Of a stretch of DNA of 64,000 nucleotides, positions 33,081 to 44,100 are shown one piece after another. Both the position numbers and the translations under genes were made by a program. The notes below the pieces were generated by a model, which was not told the origin of the DNA, did not search any database, and was given only the letters and a program-made list of their open reading frames with translations. Source of the DNA: Cycas panzhihuaensis (lineage: Eukaryota > Cycadophyta); assembly GCA_023213395.1 (NCBI GenBank), contig CM041465.1:142483741-142547740 (forward strand), written 5' to 3'. The number at the start of each line of letters is the position of its first letter. The stretch's first letter is position 1.

Positions 33081-34560
33081 CTTGTCAGGTGGATGATTGA
33101 CTCATGTAGATCTTTTAATAGTTGGTGGAGGAGTTTCCACATATTTCTATAAATCTACTGCAGACTCATCTTTAGAAAAGTCTTCCTATTCTTTTGTTTC
33201 CAAAGATGGATGGATCTTAAGCTTGACCTGTTGATGTTTAACTTTTTGCTCATGTTTTACTTTAACTTCTATACTATCTAATTTTAGAAAAGGAGATTTA
33301 TCAAATGCAACATCTCTATTAATAATGATTTTGTGGATAGTAGGATCCCATAACCTATATCCCTTCACACCATCTCTATCACCATAACCAACAAAGATAT
33401 ATTTCTTGGATTTTGGTTCTAACTTTGAGCATTAACTTTTATTAGTCAAGGCATAAGCATCACAACAAAAAACTTTCAAATTTAAATAGTCATATGGATG
33501 TCTAGTCCATACCTCTTTAGGAATCTTGTAGTCTATTACAAGTGATGGTGACCTATTTACCAAATAATAAGTTGTTTGAATAACTTCTATCAATAAGCCT
33601 TACTCCACTCTTGCATTACTCAACATGCTTCTTGCTCTTTATAAGAGTGTTTTGTTCATGCACTTAGCTATGACATTGTACTATGGAGTATAGTTAATGG
33701 TCTTATATCTTTTGATCTCAACTTCTCTATAATAGTTCTCAAACTCTAAGGAGTTAAACTCGCCTCCATTATCAGTTCTTAAATATTTAATTAACCTGCC
33801 AGTGCTCTTCTCAACTAGAACCTTGAATTGCTTAAACACACTGAAAACTTCAGATTTCCTTTTCAAGAAATAGACTCATATCTTTCTAGAGTAATCATCT
33901 ACAAATGTGATAAAGTATAATGATCCTCCATAAGATATTGTAGGAGCTGATCCCTACACATCTGAATGTACATAATCTAGAACACCTTTACTAGTGCGAC
34001 TCCCTACTTTAAACTTGAGTCTATACTACTTTCCAAAAGTGTAATGTTTATAGAAATCCAAATATGAAGGCTACAAGTTAGCAAGTAACTTACGATTTAT
34101 TAGCACCTTAAGTCCTCTCTCACTCATGCACCCAAGTCTCTAATGCCATAGCTAAGCTGGATCTTCTACATTCTTTGATGCTATAACTGCATGGTTGACG
34201 TCTATACTTTCCACTAAAATATAAAGGTTTCCTTTCTTTAAGGCTTTTATAACAATCAAGGCACCCTTTGACACCTTTAAGACTCCTTCATGACCTATTT
34301 ACAACCACCAGAATCTAGTTCACCTAAGGAAATTAGATTCCTTTTTAGATCAAGTACATATCTAACTTTAGTTAATATTCTCACTATACCATTCAATATT
34401 TTAATTTTGATGCTACCAATGCCTACTGTCTTATAAGAAACTTCATTTCCCATAAGCACATCACCACCATCTAGATGCTGGTATGATCAAAACCAACTCT
34501 TATGTGGACACATATGGTGTGAAGCACCTGAATCCACTAACCAATCATGATAATAATAGA
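33081..34560 (-). pseudogene. Copia G protease and integrase
   Basis: The integrase C-terminus (MKGYRLWDPTIHKI, 33,186-33,368) and core (TDNGGEFNSLEFENYYREVEIKRY, in 33,681-33,866) match D. In the HHCC finger near 34,040 both Cys positions are Tyr (YKHY). The protease region near 34,480-34,550 is matched to D by its HMCPHKSW-like stretch. Stops are frequent. Confidence 0.8.
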
Positions 34561-35401
34561 AAATATTACAAGCAACTAAGACATCATTATCTGTACCTTA
34601 ATTTGACTCCACCTAATTAGCCTCTTTGGCATGATCTTCCTTTTTCTGGAACTCCTTCCTTTTGTAGCAATCCTTCTTGAGGTGACCTATCTTATTACAG
34701 TTCCAACATCTGAGCTTACTCTTCTTACCTTTTGACTTTAATCTCGATGTGTCCCTAGAGCTTTGTCCTCTCTCAATTGTTCTGCCCCTTGTTGTCATAG
34801 CTTCTAGTATGGAGGTTTTAAGACTATACTTCGTCCTTATTTCTTCCGTCAGTAAAGCACTCATAATAGAATCATAGTCTAGGTCATCTATAGTACTAAA
34901 CCTAATTAAGATGATAATATTATCCTAGGATTTTGGTAATAAACATAATAAGGTAACAACCTTGTCCTTATCCTCAATTGTAATATGGATACTAGATAAC
35001 CGATAAATAAGAGTATTAAAAATATTTAAATGATTAGCAATTTTTGTACCTTCCTTCATCCATAATGAGTACAACTACCTCTTTAAGTAGATTTGATTTG
35101 TCACTGATTTGGTCATGTACAAGCCTTCCAACTAGGTCTATAATCATGTCGTTGTTTGCTCTCATGTGATATTAAATAGAACTTTATCTTCCAAGTACAA
35201 TCATATTGTGCTAAGAGACCTTTTGTCTAGATCATCTCATTCATCATCGTCCATCCCTATGGGTTTCTTTAATTTGCCTCCAAGAGCTCTATACGAACCT
35301 TGTTATACCAAAACATCATACACTTTCAACTTCAACAACTCAAAGTTATTCTTGCCATTAAATTTCTCTACCTCAAACTTTGCATTTGCCAGTTTTACCA
35401 T
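34561..35401 (-). pseudogene. Copia G gag
   Basis: The likely ATG is at 35,401 (MVKLANAKFEVEKFNG). The capsid is interrupted by stops. The open piece 34,613-34,864 carries an intact zinc knuckle CWNCNKIGHLKKDC followed by a basic tail. Confidence 0.82.
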
Positions 35402-35460
35402 TTAGTATAGAAAAAAGTTGACACTAAAACCTTCAAAAATTTATAACAAAAATAAAAGTA

Positions 35461-35472
35461 GCTCTGATACCA
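35461..35472 (-). other. Copia G primer-binding site (tRNA-iMet)
   Basis: The minus strand reads TGGTATCAGAGC two bases from the 5' LTR; intact. Confidence 0.9.
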
Positions 35473-35474
35473 CT

Positions 35475-36129
35475 TGTTGAGTAAACTAGGTCCCAATAAC
35501 TAGAAGCTACCACCAAGATCTAAACTATTTCACAATTGGTTATAGGAATTGAAACTAAAATTTAACATGCAAGTTTTTAAACCAGAGATAATAAAATAAA
35601 TAAATTAGAAATCCAAAGCATCATATATACACCTGATATAATATGGTAAAACCCTAATAGTATGTTAGGGACATATCCATACAAGAAAGGTATCGATCTT
35701 TATTATCAAAGAATAGAGAAATATATATAATCTGTAGTAGAATCCTCATAGCAACAATAACCAGCCTTCCAACTCCTCATAGTACATCTAATACATCGAA
35801 CACCATCAACATAATGAAAAAACACCCTAAATCAGGTTATATAAGAAGGTCATACAAGGCATAAATCTTGACTATAGAATCTAGGATATTTTGAATGAAC
35901 AACCCTGATTCTCTTTATAATTTAGTATGCTTTTCAGTGCTATCTTTTTGGGTCAAGGGTTATCACCTCTGAACCCTCTCTTTGTAGGGGGGTCCAACTC
36001 CCCCTACACCCCCTAGCCAAGGGGGCTTCCACCTCCCTTGGATCCCCCTGAGGAAGTTTGGGGGGAAAACTATGCTACCAACCTGCTAAAAGTTTAGCCT
36101 CCAAAATATTATTGTCACATTATTTAACA
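35475..36129 (-). repeat. Copia G 5' LTR
   Basis: It is 655 bp, beginning TGTTGAGTAAAC on the plus strand. The GC-rich island lies at about 35,930-36,075. Confidence 0.92.
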
Positions 36130-36134
36130 AGGAT

Positions 36135-36997
36135 GACCACAACCATGAAGAAGAAGAGGAGGAGATATTTAAGCCCTCATTTAAATAAAGTAAGGGTACT
36201 TTATCTCATCAACCATTCAAGGTGGAGGCAAAGTTAGACATTCCAACTTATAATAGAGAGGTAAATGCTAGAAAGTTAGACCATTGGTTGGATCAACTTG
36301 AAACCTACTTCACAATTTATACTAATAGTAATGCTCAAAAGCTTTCATTTACTAGGCTCAAGTTATGTAAACATACATTGATATGATGGAATATATATTT
36401 GAAGACTCATTATGTATCTTCTTTTTTTTAGATGGATTTTAAGAAAGTAATAAGGAAGTGATACTACCCTATACGTCATGAGGAAGACCAATGGGTCACT
36501 TGGTAATATTTATGCCAAGGGAGAGGTGTATATGCCTAATACCATGATTCTTTATTTTTCAAGCATGGCATGTTACTTGGTATAGATAAACATAACACTC
36601 TTATGAAATTTATTGGAGGATTATATGATTATATAAAGAAGGAATTATAGGCCTTTTAAGGTTCAATCCATTTGAGAAGTAAGTAAAATGGCTATTGCAA
36701 TCGAAAGCAAAAGCAAGAGACTTATATTCATGTCTAAAGATTCTACTTTTACTTCTAATGAGCATGAAAAAAAATCCTAAATTACACTCATCTAAATGGC
36801 AAGAAGGAAAGAAGAAAAGAACTAATTTTGTTCAAAATTCTAACTATTGTGAGTATTGTGATATTAGTGGTCATGTTGTAATAAAGTATTAGAAGTTGCA
36901 TCTAGAGTTAAAGCCAAAGTATATTAAGGACATGGAATCAAGAAAGAAGGAAAAAGAGAAAGCAATACTTTTTGAGGTGGAGCTTCAAAGTGAATAA
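36135..36997 (+). pseudogene. Gypsy E gag, main part
   Basis: After the acidic stretch, the FKVEAKLDIPTYNREVN and LDQLETYFTIY blocks match gypsy C. The zinc knuckle ends the piece at 36,848-36,892 (CEYCDISGHVVIKY): Tyr replaces the fourth ligand, as in gypsy C. The frame carries many TAG and TGA codons. Confidence 0.82.
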
Positions 36998-37750
36998 GAA
37001 GAAGAGAAGGTTACTCTACTTATAAATTATGGAGATGATGCTATAAGGGAGGAATTATTTCACTTAAAGCTTCAAGTAGGAAATAATGCTATTGGTGCCA
37101 TTATAGATCTAGGAAGCCAAAATAATTTAATCTTAGAAAATTTGATGAAGAGCCTTGGGTTAGTAGCTACTCCTCATCATCACCCATATCCTCTTGGTTG
37201 GATCCATAAAGATGTAGAAATACAAATATCAAAACAATGTGCACTTAAATTTTCCATTACTAATGCTTTTATTGATGAAGTAATATGTGATGTGGTACCA
37301 TTAGTTGTGTCCCATATTGTACTTGGGAGTCCCTACTTGTGGGATCAAGATGCACTCTTCTATCAAAGGAAGAGAAAGTACCAATTGATGAAGGATAACA
37401 AGGGATTCTTCATAAAGGCTATAAAGAAGCACTTGAATAAGATGACATTAATTTCAGCCACTCAAGCAAAAAGAATGATTAATGCATATGGAAAATTTAT
37501 CATCTTAATGGTAAGGAGCAAAGAAGAGCTAAGATATGAAAGAGACCCTTCTACTCACAATCTTCTTATATCACCTAAACAAATGCAACAAATTGAGGAG
37601 TTAAAGACAAGGTATGACATTCAAGATGGGAAGCCTATTGTTTACCATTCAGAAGTCTTCACCCCTCAAGTGAAAAACTACCTAATATATGATTTGGAAA
37701 TATTTGCACTACATCAAGAATGCAAGCATTGGAGGTCCTACTTACTTTGA
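36998..37750 (+). pseudogene. Gypsy E protease joined in frame to RNase H, reverse transcriptase missing
   Basis: About 250 codons are open between TAA 36,995 and TGA 37,748. The first half is the retropepsin region (AIGAIIDLGSQNNLI, triad DLG) and its downstream part, aligned with gypsy C. Near 37,620 the frame jumps from a stretch that in C precedes the RT (PKQMQQIEEL) to the RNase H blocks GKPIVYHSEVF and DLEIFALHQECKHW. C has about 0.85-0.9 kb between these points, all of it RT. The join is in frame. There is no ATG at the start, so this is a remnant open frame, not an annotated start. Confidence 0.82.
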
Positions 37751-38357
37751 AAAGAGGTTATAGTTCATACCAATCATAAGCCTCTTCAATTTTTACAAAC
37801 CCAAAGTAAATTACAACAAGCAAGGCACATGAAGTGGATGAGTTATTTACAACAATTTAATATCATAATTAAGTATAAAAAGGGGTTTATTAATAAAATT
37901 GTTGATATGTTATCTAAACCACCTTGTTTCACTTCTTCTTCTTATTCTTCTTTTGTTTGTAGTTCTCTTATGAATTTGTAGGTGAAACCAATATATCATG
38001 GAGTACAAAGACTTGTTCCGTGAAAATAAATCCTTGAAGGAAGAATTGGAGGACCTAGTGAAAGGAATACCTTCCCAACTTGCTTATAAGGATGGTCTAC
38101 TTTTCAAAGGGGAGCAACTCTATGTTCCATTAGAAGGAGATAAGATCAAGTGGCTTAGAGAAGCCTATACTTCTAAAGTAGTTAGTCACTTTGGTGTAGA
38201 GAAGTTTTTAGTAAAATTGAGAAGATATGTTGTATGGATAAAGATGAAAAATTATATAAGTAAATATGTAAAAGGATGTGTAATGTATAAGATTTCTAAG
38301 CCTTCTACTAGAAAATTAGGATTGTATATACCACTACCTATTCCCACTTGGCATTGA
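37751..38357 (+). pseudogene. Gypsy E RNase H remainder and integrase zinc-binding region
   Basis: THNHKPLQFLQ-type wording and SKLQQARHMKWMSYLQQF finish RNase H. The open piece 37,998-38,357 has VVSHFGVEKFLVKLRRYV and KGCVMYKISKP, where the second Cys of the CxxC is Tyr. Confidence 0.82.
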
Positions 38358-38750
38358 GAAAGTATCTCCATGGATTTCTTAGAGGGACTTCCCATGACTA
38401 GGAAGGGACATGACTATCTCTTTATTGTTATAGATAGGTTTAGTAAGATGATATATTTAATACCTTATAAGAAGATAATCACAGGAGCAAGGGTAGTTAA
38501 GTTGTTCTTTAAGCATATATGGAAGAATTTTGGCTTTCCTTCTTCCATCATTTTAGATCAGGACATTCGATTCCTTTTATCATTTTGGAAGGCATTATGG
38601 GAGATGATGGATACCAAATTGAAGAAGAGTATAAGTTTCTATCCTCAAACAGATGAACAAATCAAAGTAGTGAATAGAAATTTGGTACATTTGTTAAGGG
38701 AATGTAATTCCAAGTATCTAAAGACTTAGGATGAATCATTAACTTTTCTA
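38358..38750 (+). pseudogene. Gypsy E integrase catalytic core
   Basis: 119 codons are open: MDFLEGLPMTRKGHDYLF (first Asp), a LDQDIRFLLSFWKALW block (second Asp) and YPQTDEQIKVVNRNLVHLL. Where the family and gypsy C have the catalytic Glu before VNR, this copy has Lys, so the enzyme would be dead even though the frame is open. Confidence 0.87.
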
Positions 38751-39230
38751 TAATTTTCATTTAATAGGGTAATACATGCATCACCCTCTAAAGCACATTT
38801 TAAAGCTTATTTGGGATACTTGCTTCAAAGTCCATTTGACTTAGAGTTTTCCATGCAAGCTAAGGAAGGATTTGCCAAAGAGAAGGAGGGGCACGACAAG
38901 GTTTTGAGATATTTGGAGAAGATCCAAAGAGTCTAGAAATAAATATATGATCAACTTCTAAGGACTCAATAAAAGTACAGGGAAAGACATGATAAGTATA
39001 AGCAAGAGTGTACTTTTTAAGAAGGAGATTTAGTATGGTTATACTTGATCAAGGACAGGTTGAAAGAAGAAGGAAAGAAACTTAAACCTATAAGGTATGG
39101 ACCATTCAAGATTTTGAGGAAAGTAGGTGGCAATGCTTTCCAACTTGATCTTCCACCTTATGTACAAATATATTTAGTAGTAGATGCTAAATATTTGAAA
39201 CTCTTTGAGCCCTATATACCTGATGAGTAG
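38751..39230 (+). pseudogene. Gypsy E integrase C-terminal tail
   Basis: The open piece 39,045-39,230 has IRYGPFKILRKVGGNAFQLDLP and ends LKLFEPYIPDE-stop. This is the linker fold usual after gypsy integrases. No chromodomain follows. Confidence 0.82.
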
Positions 39231-39467
39231 TAGGACTAGTCCACTTTACCTCTAGTTGATAACATGTATTTAGAGAGTGAGGAGCCTCTCAAGGAGGATT
39301 ATATCTTGAGAGAAAATCCACTAAAATAAGACATAAGACATATAAATCTTTTAAGATTAGAGTAGAAAGATAGTTTCCTAGTAATGCCAAGTGGTTTAAT
39401 AAGAAGTAAGGGGAACAAGTCTCCCCCCATCTTTAGTTCTAAGCTAAATAGGAGTTGGCTATTTTCC

Positions 39468-39482
39468 AAGGAAGGGAAGCCA
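39468..39482 (+). other. Gypsy E polypurine tract
   Basis: AAGGAAGGGAAGCCA lies directly against TGATCC, which supports placing the LTR start at 39,483. Confidence 0.75.
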
Positions 39483-40437
39483 TGATCCAGGAGGATCTAT
39501 CTTATATCTATAGGAAGTAGTAATTTCTAGACATTATCACAATTAAAAGAAATAGGATAAAATGGTATCAAAATAATATAAAATTTTATGGGCAAGAAGA
39601 CGACACATAAAGGTGGGATTCAAAAAATATCATTTGATTAGACAATAAGCCATATTTTGTAGAAAATAGCTCCCACAACCCAAAGTAAAACAACAAGCAT
39701 ATACTATTTTTAAATCAGTAAAAATAGAGGAAAATGATATCCAAATGAGCTAAAATTTTGAGGACGTAAAGCGGATATATTATCTATATGTGTACAAAAT
39801 TTGACCTCAATTTGAGTTTGTTAGCCCTAGGTACTAAACTATAACTTTTCAGAGTTACATGAATGCCACTTAGATAACATGCATTTTGGTTATTGGTGAT
39901 TGGATTTACATGAATATCATTTGGAAAACATGTATTTTTATTGTTAATGGATTTCTTCCTATAAATTAAGCCCTCTTGAGCTCATTTTTTATGTTGGAGA
40001 CTTGGTTATTGTATGTAGGAGATACTTGACTTGGAAGCAACATTGAGGCAACCCTTGGAAGGTGTTGGACACTATAGAGGTGAAAATTTTTAACACTTTA
40101 AAGCATATATTTTGGAGAGTGGGAGCTTCATTAAAGGAGTCTTGGGACGTTAGAGGCCCCTTATGGTATTGTTGTATCATTTTTTCATTATAACTTATCT
40201 ATTCTTTACTAGTTTTTTTTTTCTCCACCATTAAATGAAAGTTTTTCTAGATTAATAGAAGTATTATTCTTCTTATCTTAGAGTAATGATAAGTATGCAT
40301 GAGTTGGTATAGAGTATCCTTTTTATGGGCTCACTCTTTTATTGATATTATTGGGAATTTTACATTAATAACCTAGGATCTTAAGGAAAAAGATTGGTGA
40401 TTAATTTCTTCATCAACCACACTCCACTTTAGGATCA
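39483..40437 (+). repeat. Gypsy E 3' LTR
   Basis: It is 955 bp, TGATC...GATCA. The TATA box TATAAATTAAG is at 39,960-39,970. TATAG follows. Confidence 0.83.
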
Positions 40438-40442
40438 TATAG

Positions 40443-41300
40443 CTTAGGCTTATTATAAAGCATGGCCTAGGGTGGCTAAGTGTAATACTTTCTCATAAAC
40501 TAAGAATTGATTAGCTTTTAGAAATCAAGTCCATCAAGAGTAGAGAGATAATAAGCCCTATTGTTTAGGTCTTTGATGACCAAATAAGGGCCTATCCATT
40601 TGGAGTCAATTTTTTATTATTTTTTATGTAAATATTTAAGCTTGTGTACTTTATCCCTTATATAAAACTTATTTAGTATTAAATGACAATCATGAGATGC
40701 TTAGGATCAATTCTTTGACTCTAAGTTTTTTTGATGGGCTTCAAGATGGGTCTCATCTAACTTTTTAAGTTCCAATAACCTTGCCTATCTTAGCCATTAT
40801 TTATCATTAAAGTGTTTAAGGGAGATTCTGGGTGAAGAAATCTCTATTTCCAAAGGGAGAATAGCTTCATTCCCATAGACTAGTGAGAACAAGGTCATCT
40901 TAGTTATAGTTCTAATAGAAATATGATAAGCCCATAAGGTAGGAAAAAGTTAAGTGTACTAATCTCGCTAGGTGTTAGTAATTGTTTTAGCCAAAATATT
41001 TACCAAGTTTTTGTTAAAACCTTTGATTTGACCATTTTCCTGTGGGTGATAAAGAGATGATGTCCTATGTATAATATGAAACTTGTCACAAAGCTCATTA
41101 GCATGAGAGTTACAAAATAAAGTTATGTTATCTATAATGATGATATTAGAGATACTAAATCTATAGATGAAATATGACAAGATGAAAGTAGCAACCATCT
41201 TCTTAGTTATGCCAATCAAGGTAATTACTTTGCTCCATTTTATTAAGTATTAAATTGTATTTAAGATGAACTTGTGGCCCGCAGAGGAGGGGGGATAAAT
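40443..41300 (-). pseudogene. F integrase (core and C-terminal part)
   Basis: The open piece 40,968-41,219 reads MVATFILSYFIYRFSISNIIIIDN (second catalytic Asp context) and LYHPQENGQIKGFNKNLVNIL. Gly stands after IK where the catalytic Glu would usually precede the Asn-x-x-Leu helix. Downstream, VYGNEAILPLEI-like and KWIGPYLVIKDL-like blocks near 40,560-40,860 are the Tat-type integrase tail. Gypsy E is inserted just after it. Confidence 0.72.
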
Positions 41301-41859
41301 CTATCCAATAAGGTTAAAGCCCTATTAAGAAAAGATCCATGGGATGAGGATTTACCTAAGTAATATAGTGAATTGATGAATTAGGGATGAGTGTACTAGA
41401 TTTTCTTATACTTTTGTACATGCAAATGGGTATATTTAAATAGATAAGGCTAATAATACCCTATTTGAAGGATTTGTAATACTATAGACTAACCACCAAA
41501 GTGGCCTTTATAGATGCCATCATGGTAGTCAACTAGGGTGACTTGACCTTTAGAGGATGAAAGACATCTTAATAAAATCTTGTTAAAGGAATGTTTATAT
41601 AAGACATCATCTAAAAGGAGGTATTAGTAAGTAGAGGCCCTTACCCTTCTTCTCTTTATATCAATTTGGGTTAATGGGAATAGAATCAACTTGAAGGATA
41701 TGTTTATCTAAGAGCAAATTTCTAATAGTAATAGAATTATGATTAGGAAGTGGTGCTATTACATGCTACTAAATAATGATAATTCTCTTTTTCAACTTAT
41801 AATTGAGCATTCATAAGTCAAATTCTTGCAATAGTAGAGCCCATCTACCAACTTGTCTA

Positions 41860-43000
41860 GTAAGGTCAATCTTAGTGAGGAGAAGTAGATTGGGTTAAAT
41901 TATATAATCATAATGGTAGTATTACCCAATAGTTAATGTCGTAGCTTTTTAGTGGTGTAGACCAAAGCCAAGAGCTCTTTTTGAGATGGAGAGTAGTTAA
42001 GCTCTACAACCAATGAAATGCAACTCATAAGATAAATGGTTTGCTTTCTTACAAATTCATCTTCCTGAGCTAACATGGTACTAAGAGATTCCTCTATAAA
42101 AGAAGTATATAAAATAAATGGTTTGCCAAAAGATGGCAAGACAAGTCTAGGAGTTGACATTAAGGATTGATTGAGTTTGTCAAAAGATTCTTGGGTAGGT
42201 GGGGTCCATTCAATAGAAGCACCTTTCTTAAGAAGGTTCTTTAGGGTTTTAACATTGAGAGTAAAATTAACAAGAAATTAATATAGTAAGCCAAGTCTCT
42301 CTAGGAAGGACTTGACTTGGTTTTAGGTATGAGGTGGAGGCATTTTAATGATAGTTACAACTTTGTTAAGATCAACTTTAGTACTATCTCTAAATACAAT
42401 GTTGCCAAGCATCTTTCAAGAAGTTACTACAAAGATGTACTTGTTGGGATTTAAGTAAAGTTGATATTTCATGGATATAATCTTCTTGACAATGTGATAG
42501 GCTCAATATATCATTGAGATAGACTACTATAATGCTCCCTAATAAGTCATAAAAAATAAAATTCATGCCTTATTGATAAGTTATACTAATATTTTAAGAC
42601 CAAATGGCATAACCTTATAAATGAATGTGCCCCATGGTGTGGTGAAGGAAATATCATTTTGGTCTTTGGGAAAAATGAGGATATGGTTATACCCTAAAAA
42701 TCCATCTATAAGAGACATCACTTCAAAACTGTCTGTTTGATCCCAAATTTTATCACTAAAAGGTAGTGGAGAGTTATCCTTTGAGTAGAAATAATTTACA
42801 TCCTAAAAATCAATATAAATTATAATAAAACCATTTTTTTGCTATACAAACAGTGTTGGATACCCATTGAGAATAATCAATTGACTCAATGAATCCTACA
42901 TTTAGGAGTTTTTTCACCTCTTATTTAATAGAAATAAGAAGTCAAGGATGAATGGGCCTCTCTTTTTCATGCTTAGGTTTGGCCCTAGGGATAGTAGTGA
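41860..43000 (-). pseudogene. F reverse transcriptase and RNase H
   Basis: RNase H is clear in the open piece 41,933-42,160: GKPFILYTSFIEESLSTMLAQEDE and LNYSPSQKELLALVYTTKKLRH. The RT upstream on the minus strand is split by stops, but an ITYQ-x-GMNFIFYDLLG block followed by a YLxDI motif near 42,490-42,600 marks the catalytic region. The wording is of the Tat/Ogre RT type. Confidence 0.75.
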
Positions 43001-43639
43001 TGTTATAAACCATAATGTTTAGATAAATTCCCTTCATGTTTGAGTAATCCCAAGGAAAAACAAAGGAAAATTTGATGAAAAAGTTCTATAACTACTTCTA
43101 AAGAGGAATAACTAGTACCAACCTTAATTACTTTAGGCTCCTCTTGAGTTCCTAAGTTGATGTCAATAGTGTCTTCAACTAGTATAGTGTTTCCCTCTTC
43201 AAAGTAAGGAGGAGCCAAATTGAGTACTAATGATAAAGAAGTGACTTGATGGTCATAGGTTGATGAAGGTGAGTTAGGTTGGATGCATTTAGTGAAATCA
43301 ATCTTATGATGATTAAGTGGAAGATTAAGAGAAGATCCTGTCAAATACTCAAGAACAACCTCATCATTCTCAAAATGATCTAAGTGAAGGATGATCTAGG
43401 GGAACGAGTGAAGATCACAAGGTGGAGCATGAGGGAGCTAACTTAAGGAGGTTAACTATGATGATGAAGAAATTGATGTAAAGGGAATAACATTAACAAG
43501 GGCATATGCCATTTATGGAGGGATTGTTTGGATAAGAAAACTCTAATCAATTTGTGTTATAAGATCAAAATTAGACTCCACACTTAGCTAGGATACAATG
43601 CAACTAGAAGAGTCAACAATCAAAGATGAATTTCCAATT

Positions 43640-44100
43640 AATTTGTTGAATGGAAAGGCTTTCACATGATTAGGAGAAGAGTCATCCTATATGAGGTAGT
43701 AGTAATCATATGGATTAGTTTAAATTCCCCATCATTAGTTTAGAGTCTAGATTTTATATCAAAATATTTGTCAAACCCTAAAGAGACAAAAGGGAATGAG
43801 GACTCTCCTTCCTCTTGAAAGGTTTCAACTAGTGGGATGGATTTATAGACATGCTTATTTTTATGTTTAATAACTTTAAGCTCTTCTTCATGGATAAACT
43901 TGAGTTTACTAAATAATAAAGAAAAGACTACCAACATTTGACTGATCTAAGGTTGACCTAAAATCATATTGAACTCAAGGCTAAAGTTAATGATGGTGAC
44001 TTTCATTATAACAATTTTGTCTACTAAAGTAAGAGGGAGAGTGACTTGCCCAATTTTTTTTTTTTTAAATTCTTATGGTAGCCTTAACAAACCCAATTGA
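43640..44100 (-). pseudogene. F protease region
   Basis: The minus strand reads an FNMILG-type block near 43,960 and then SKLKFIHEEELKVIK (open piece 43,740-43,937), the region that follows the retropepsin core in Tat-type elements. A clear D-S/T-G triad was not found. Confidence 0.6.

Larger units (their letters stand above)
30780..36129 (-). mobile_element. Copia G: Tnt1/Tork-like Ty1/copia nested in gypsy E gag
   Basis: The LTRs are 30,780-31,430 and 35,475-36,129 (651 and 655 bp). The duplication AGGAT is perfect (30,775-30,779 and 36,130-36,134). An intact iMet primer site lies next to the right LTR and the polypurine tract next to the left one. It is the same family as copia D, reversed. 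Its polyprotein is more damaged than that of D. Confidence 0.95.
24229..40437 (+). mobile_element. Gypsy E: Ty3/gypsy related to C, host of copia D and G
   Basis: The LTRs begin TGATC and end GATCA: 24,229-30,504 (interrupted by copia D, 968 bp when closed up) and 39,483-40,437 (955 bp). The likely target duplication is TATAA (24,224-24,228) against TATAG (40,438-40,442), one mismatch. An intact iMet primer site is at 30,511 and a purine tract at about 39,468-39,482. The gag is interrupted by copia G. Protease, part of RNase H, integrase and C-terminal tail follow, but the reverse transcriptase is absent. Proteins are close to gypsy C. The LTR start is inferred from similarity and the adjacent purine tract. 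Confidence 0.85.

Noticed and set aside
37142-37750. Considered as a functional host protease-like gene because of its long open frame
   Set aside because: It is flanked by gypsy gag and integrase relics, has no ATG at the start of the frame, has a DLG triad and breaks off inside RNase H.
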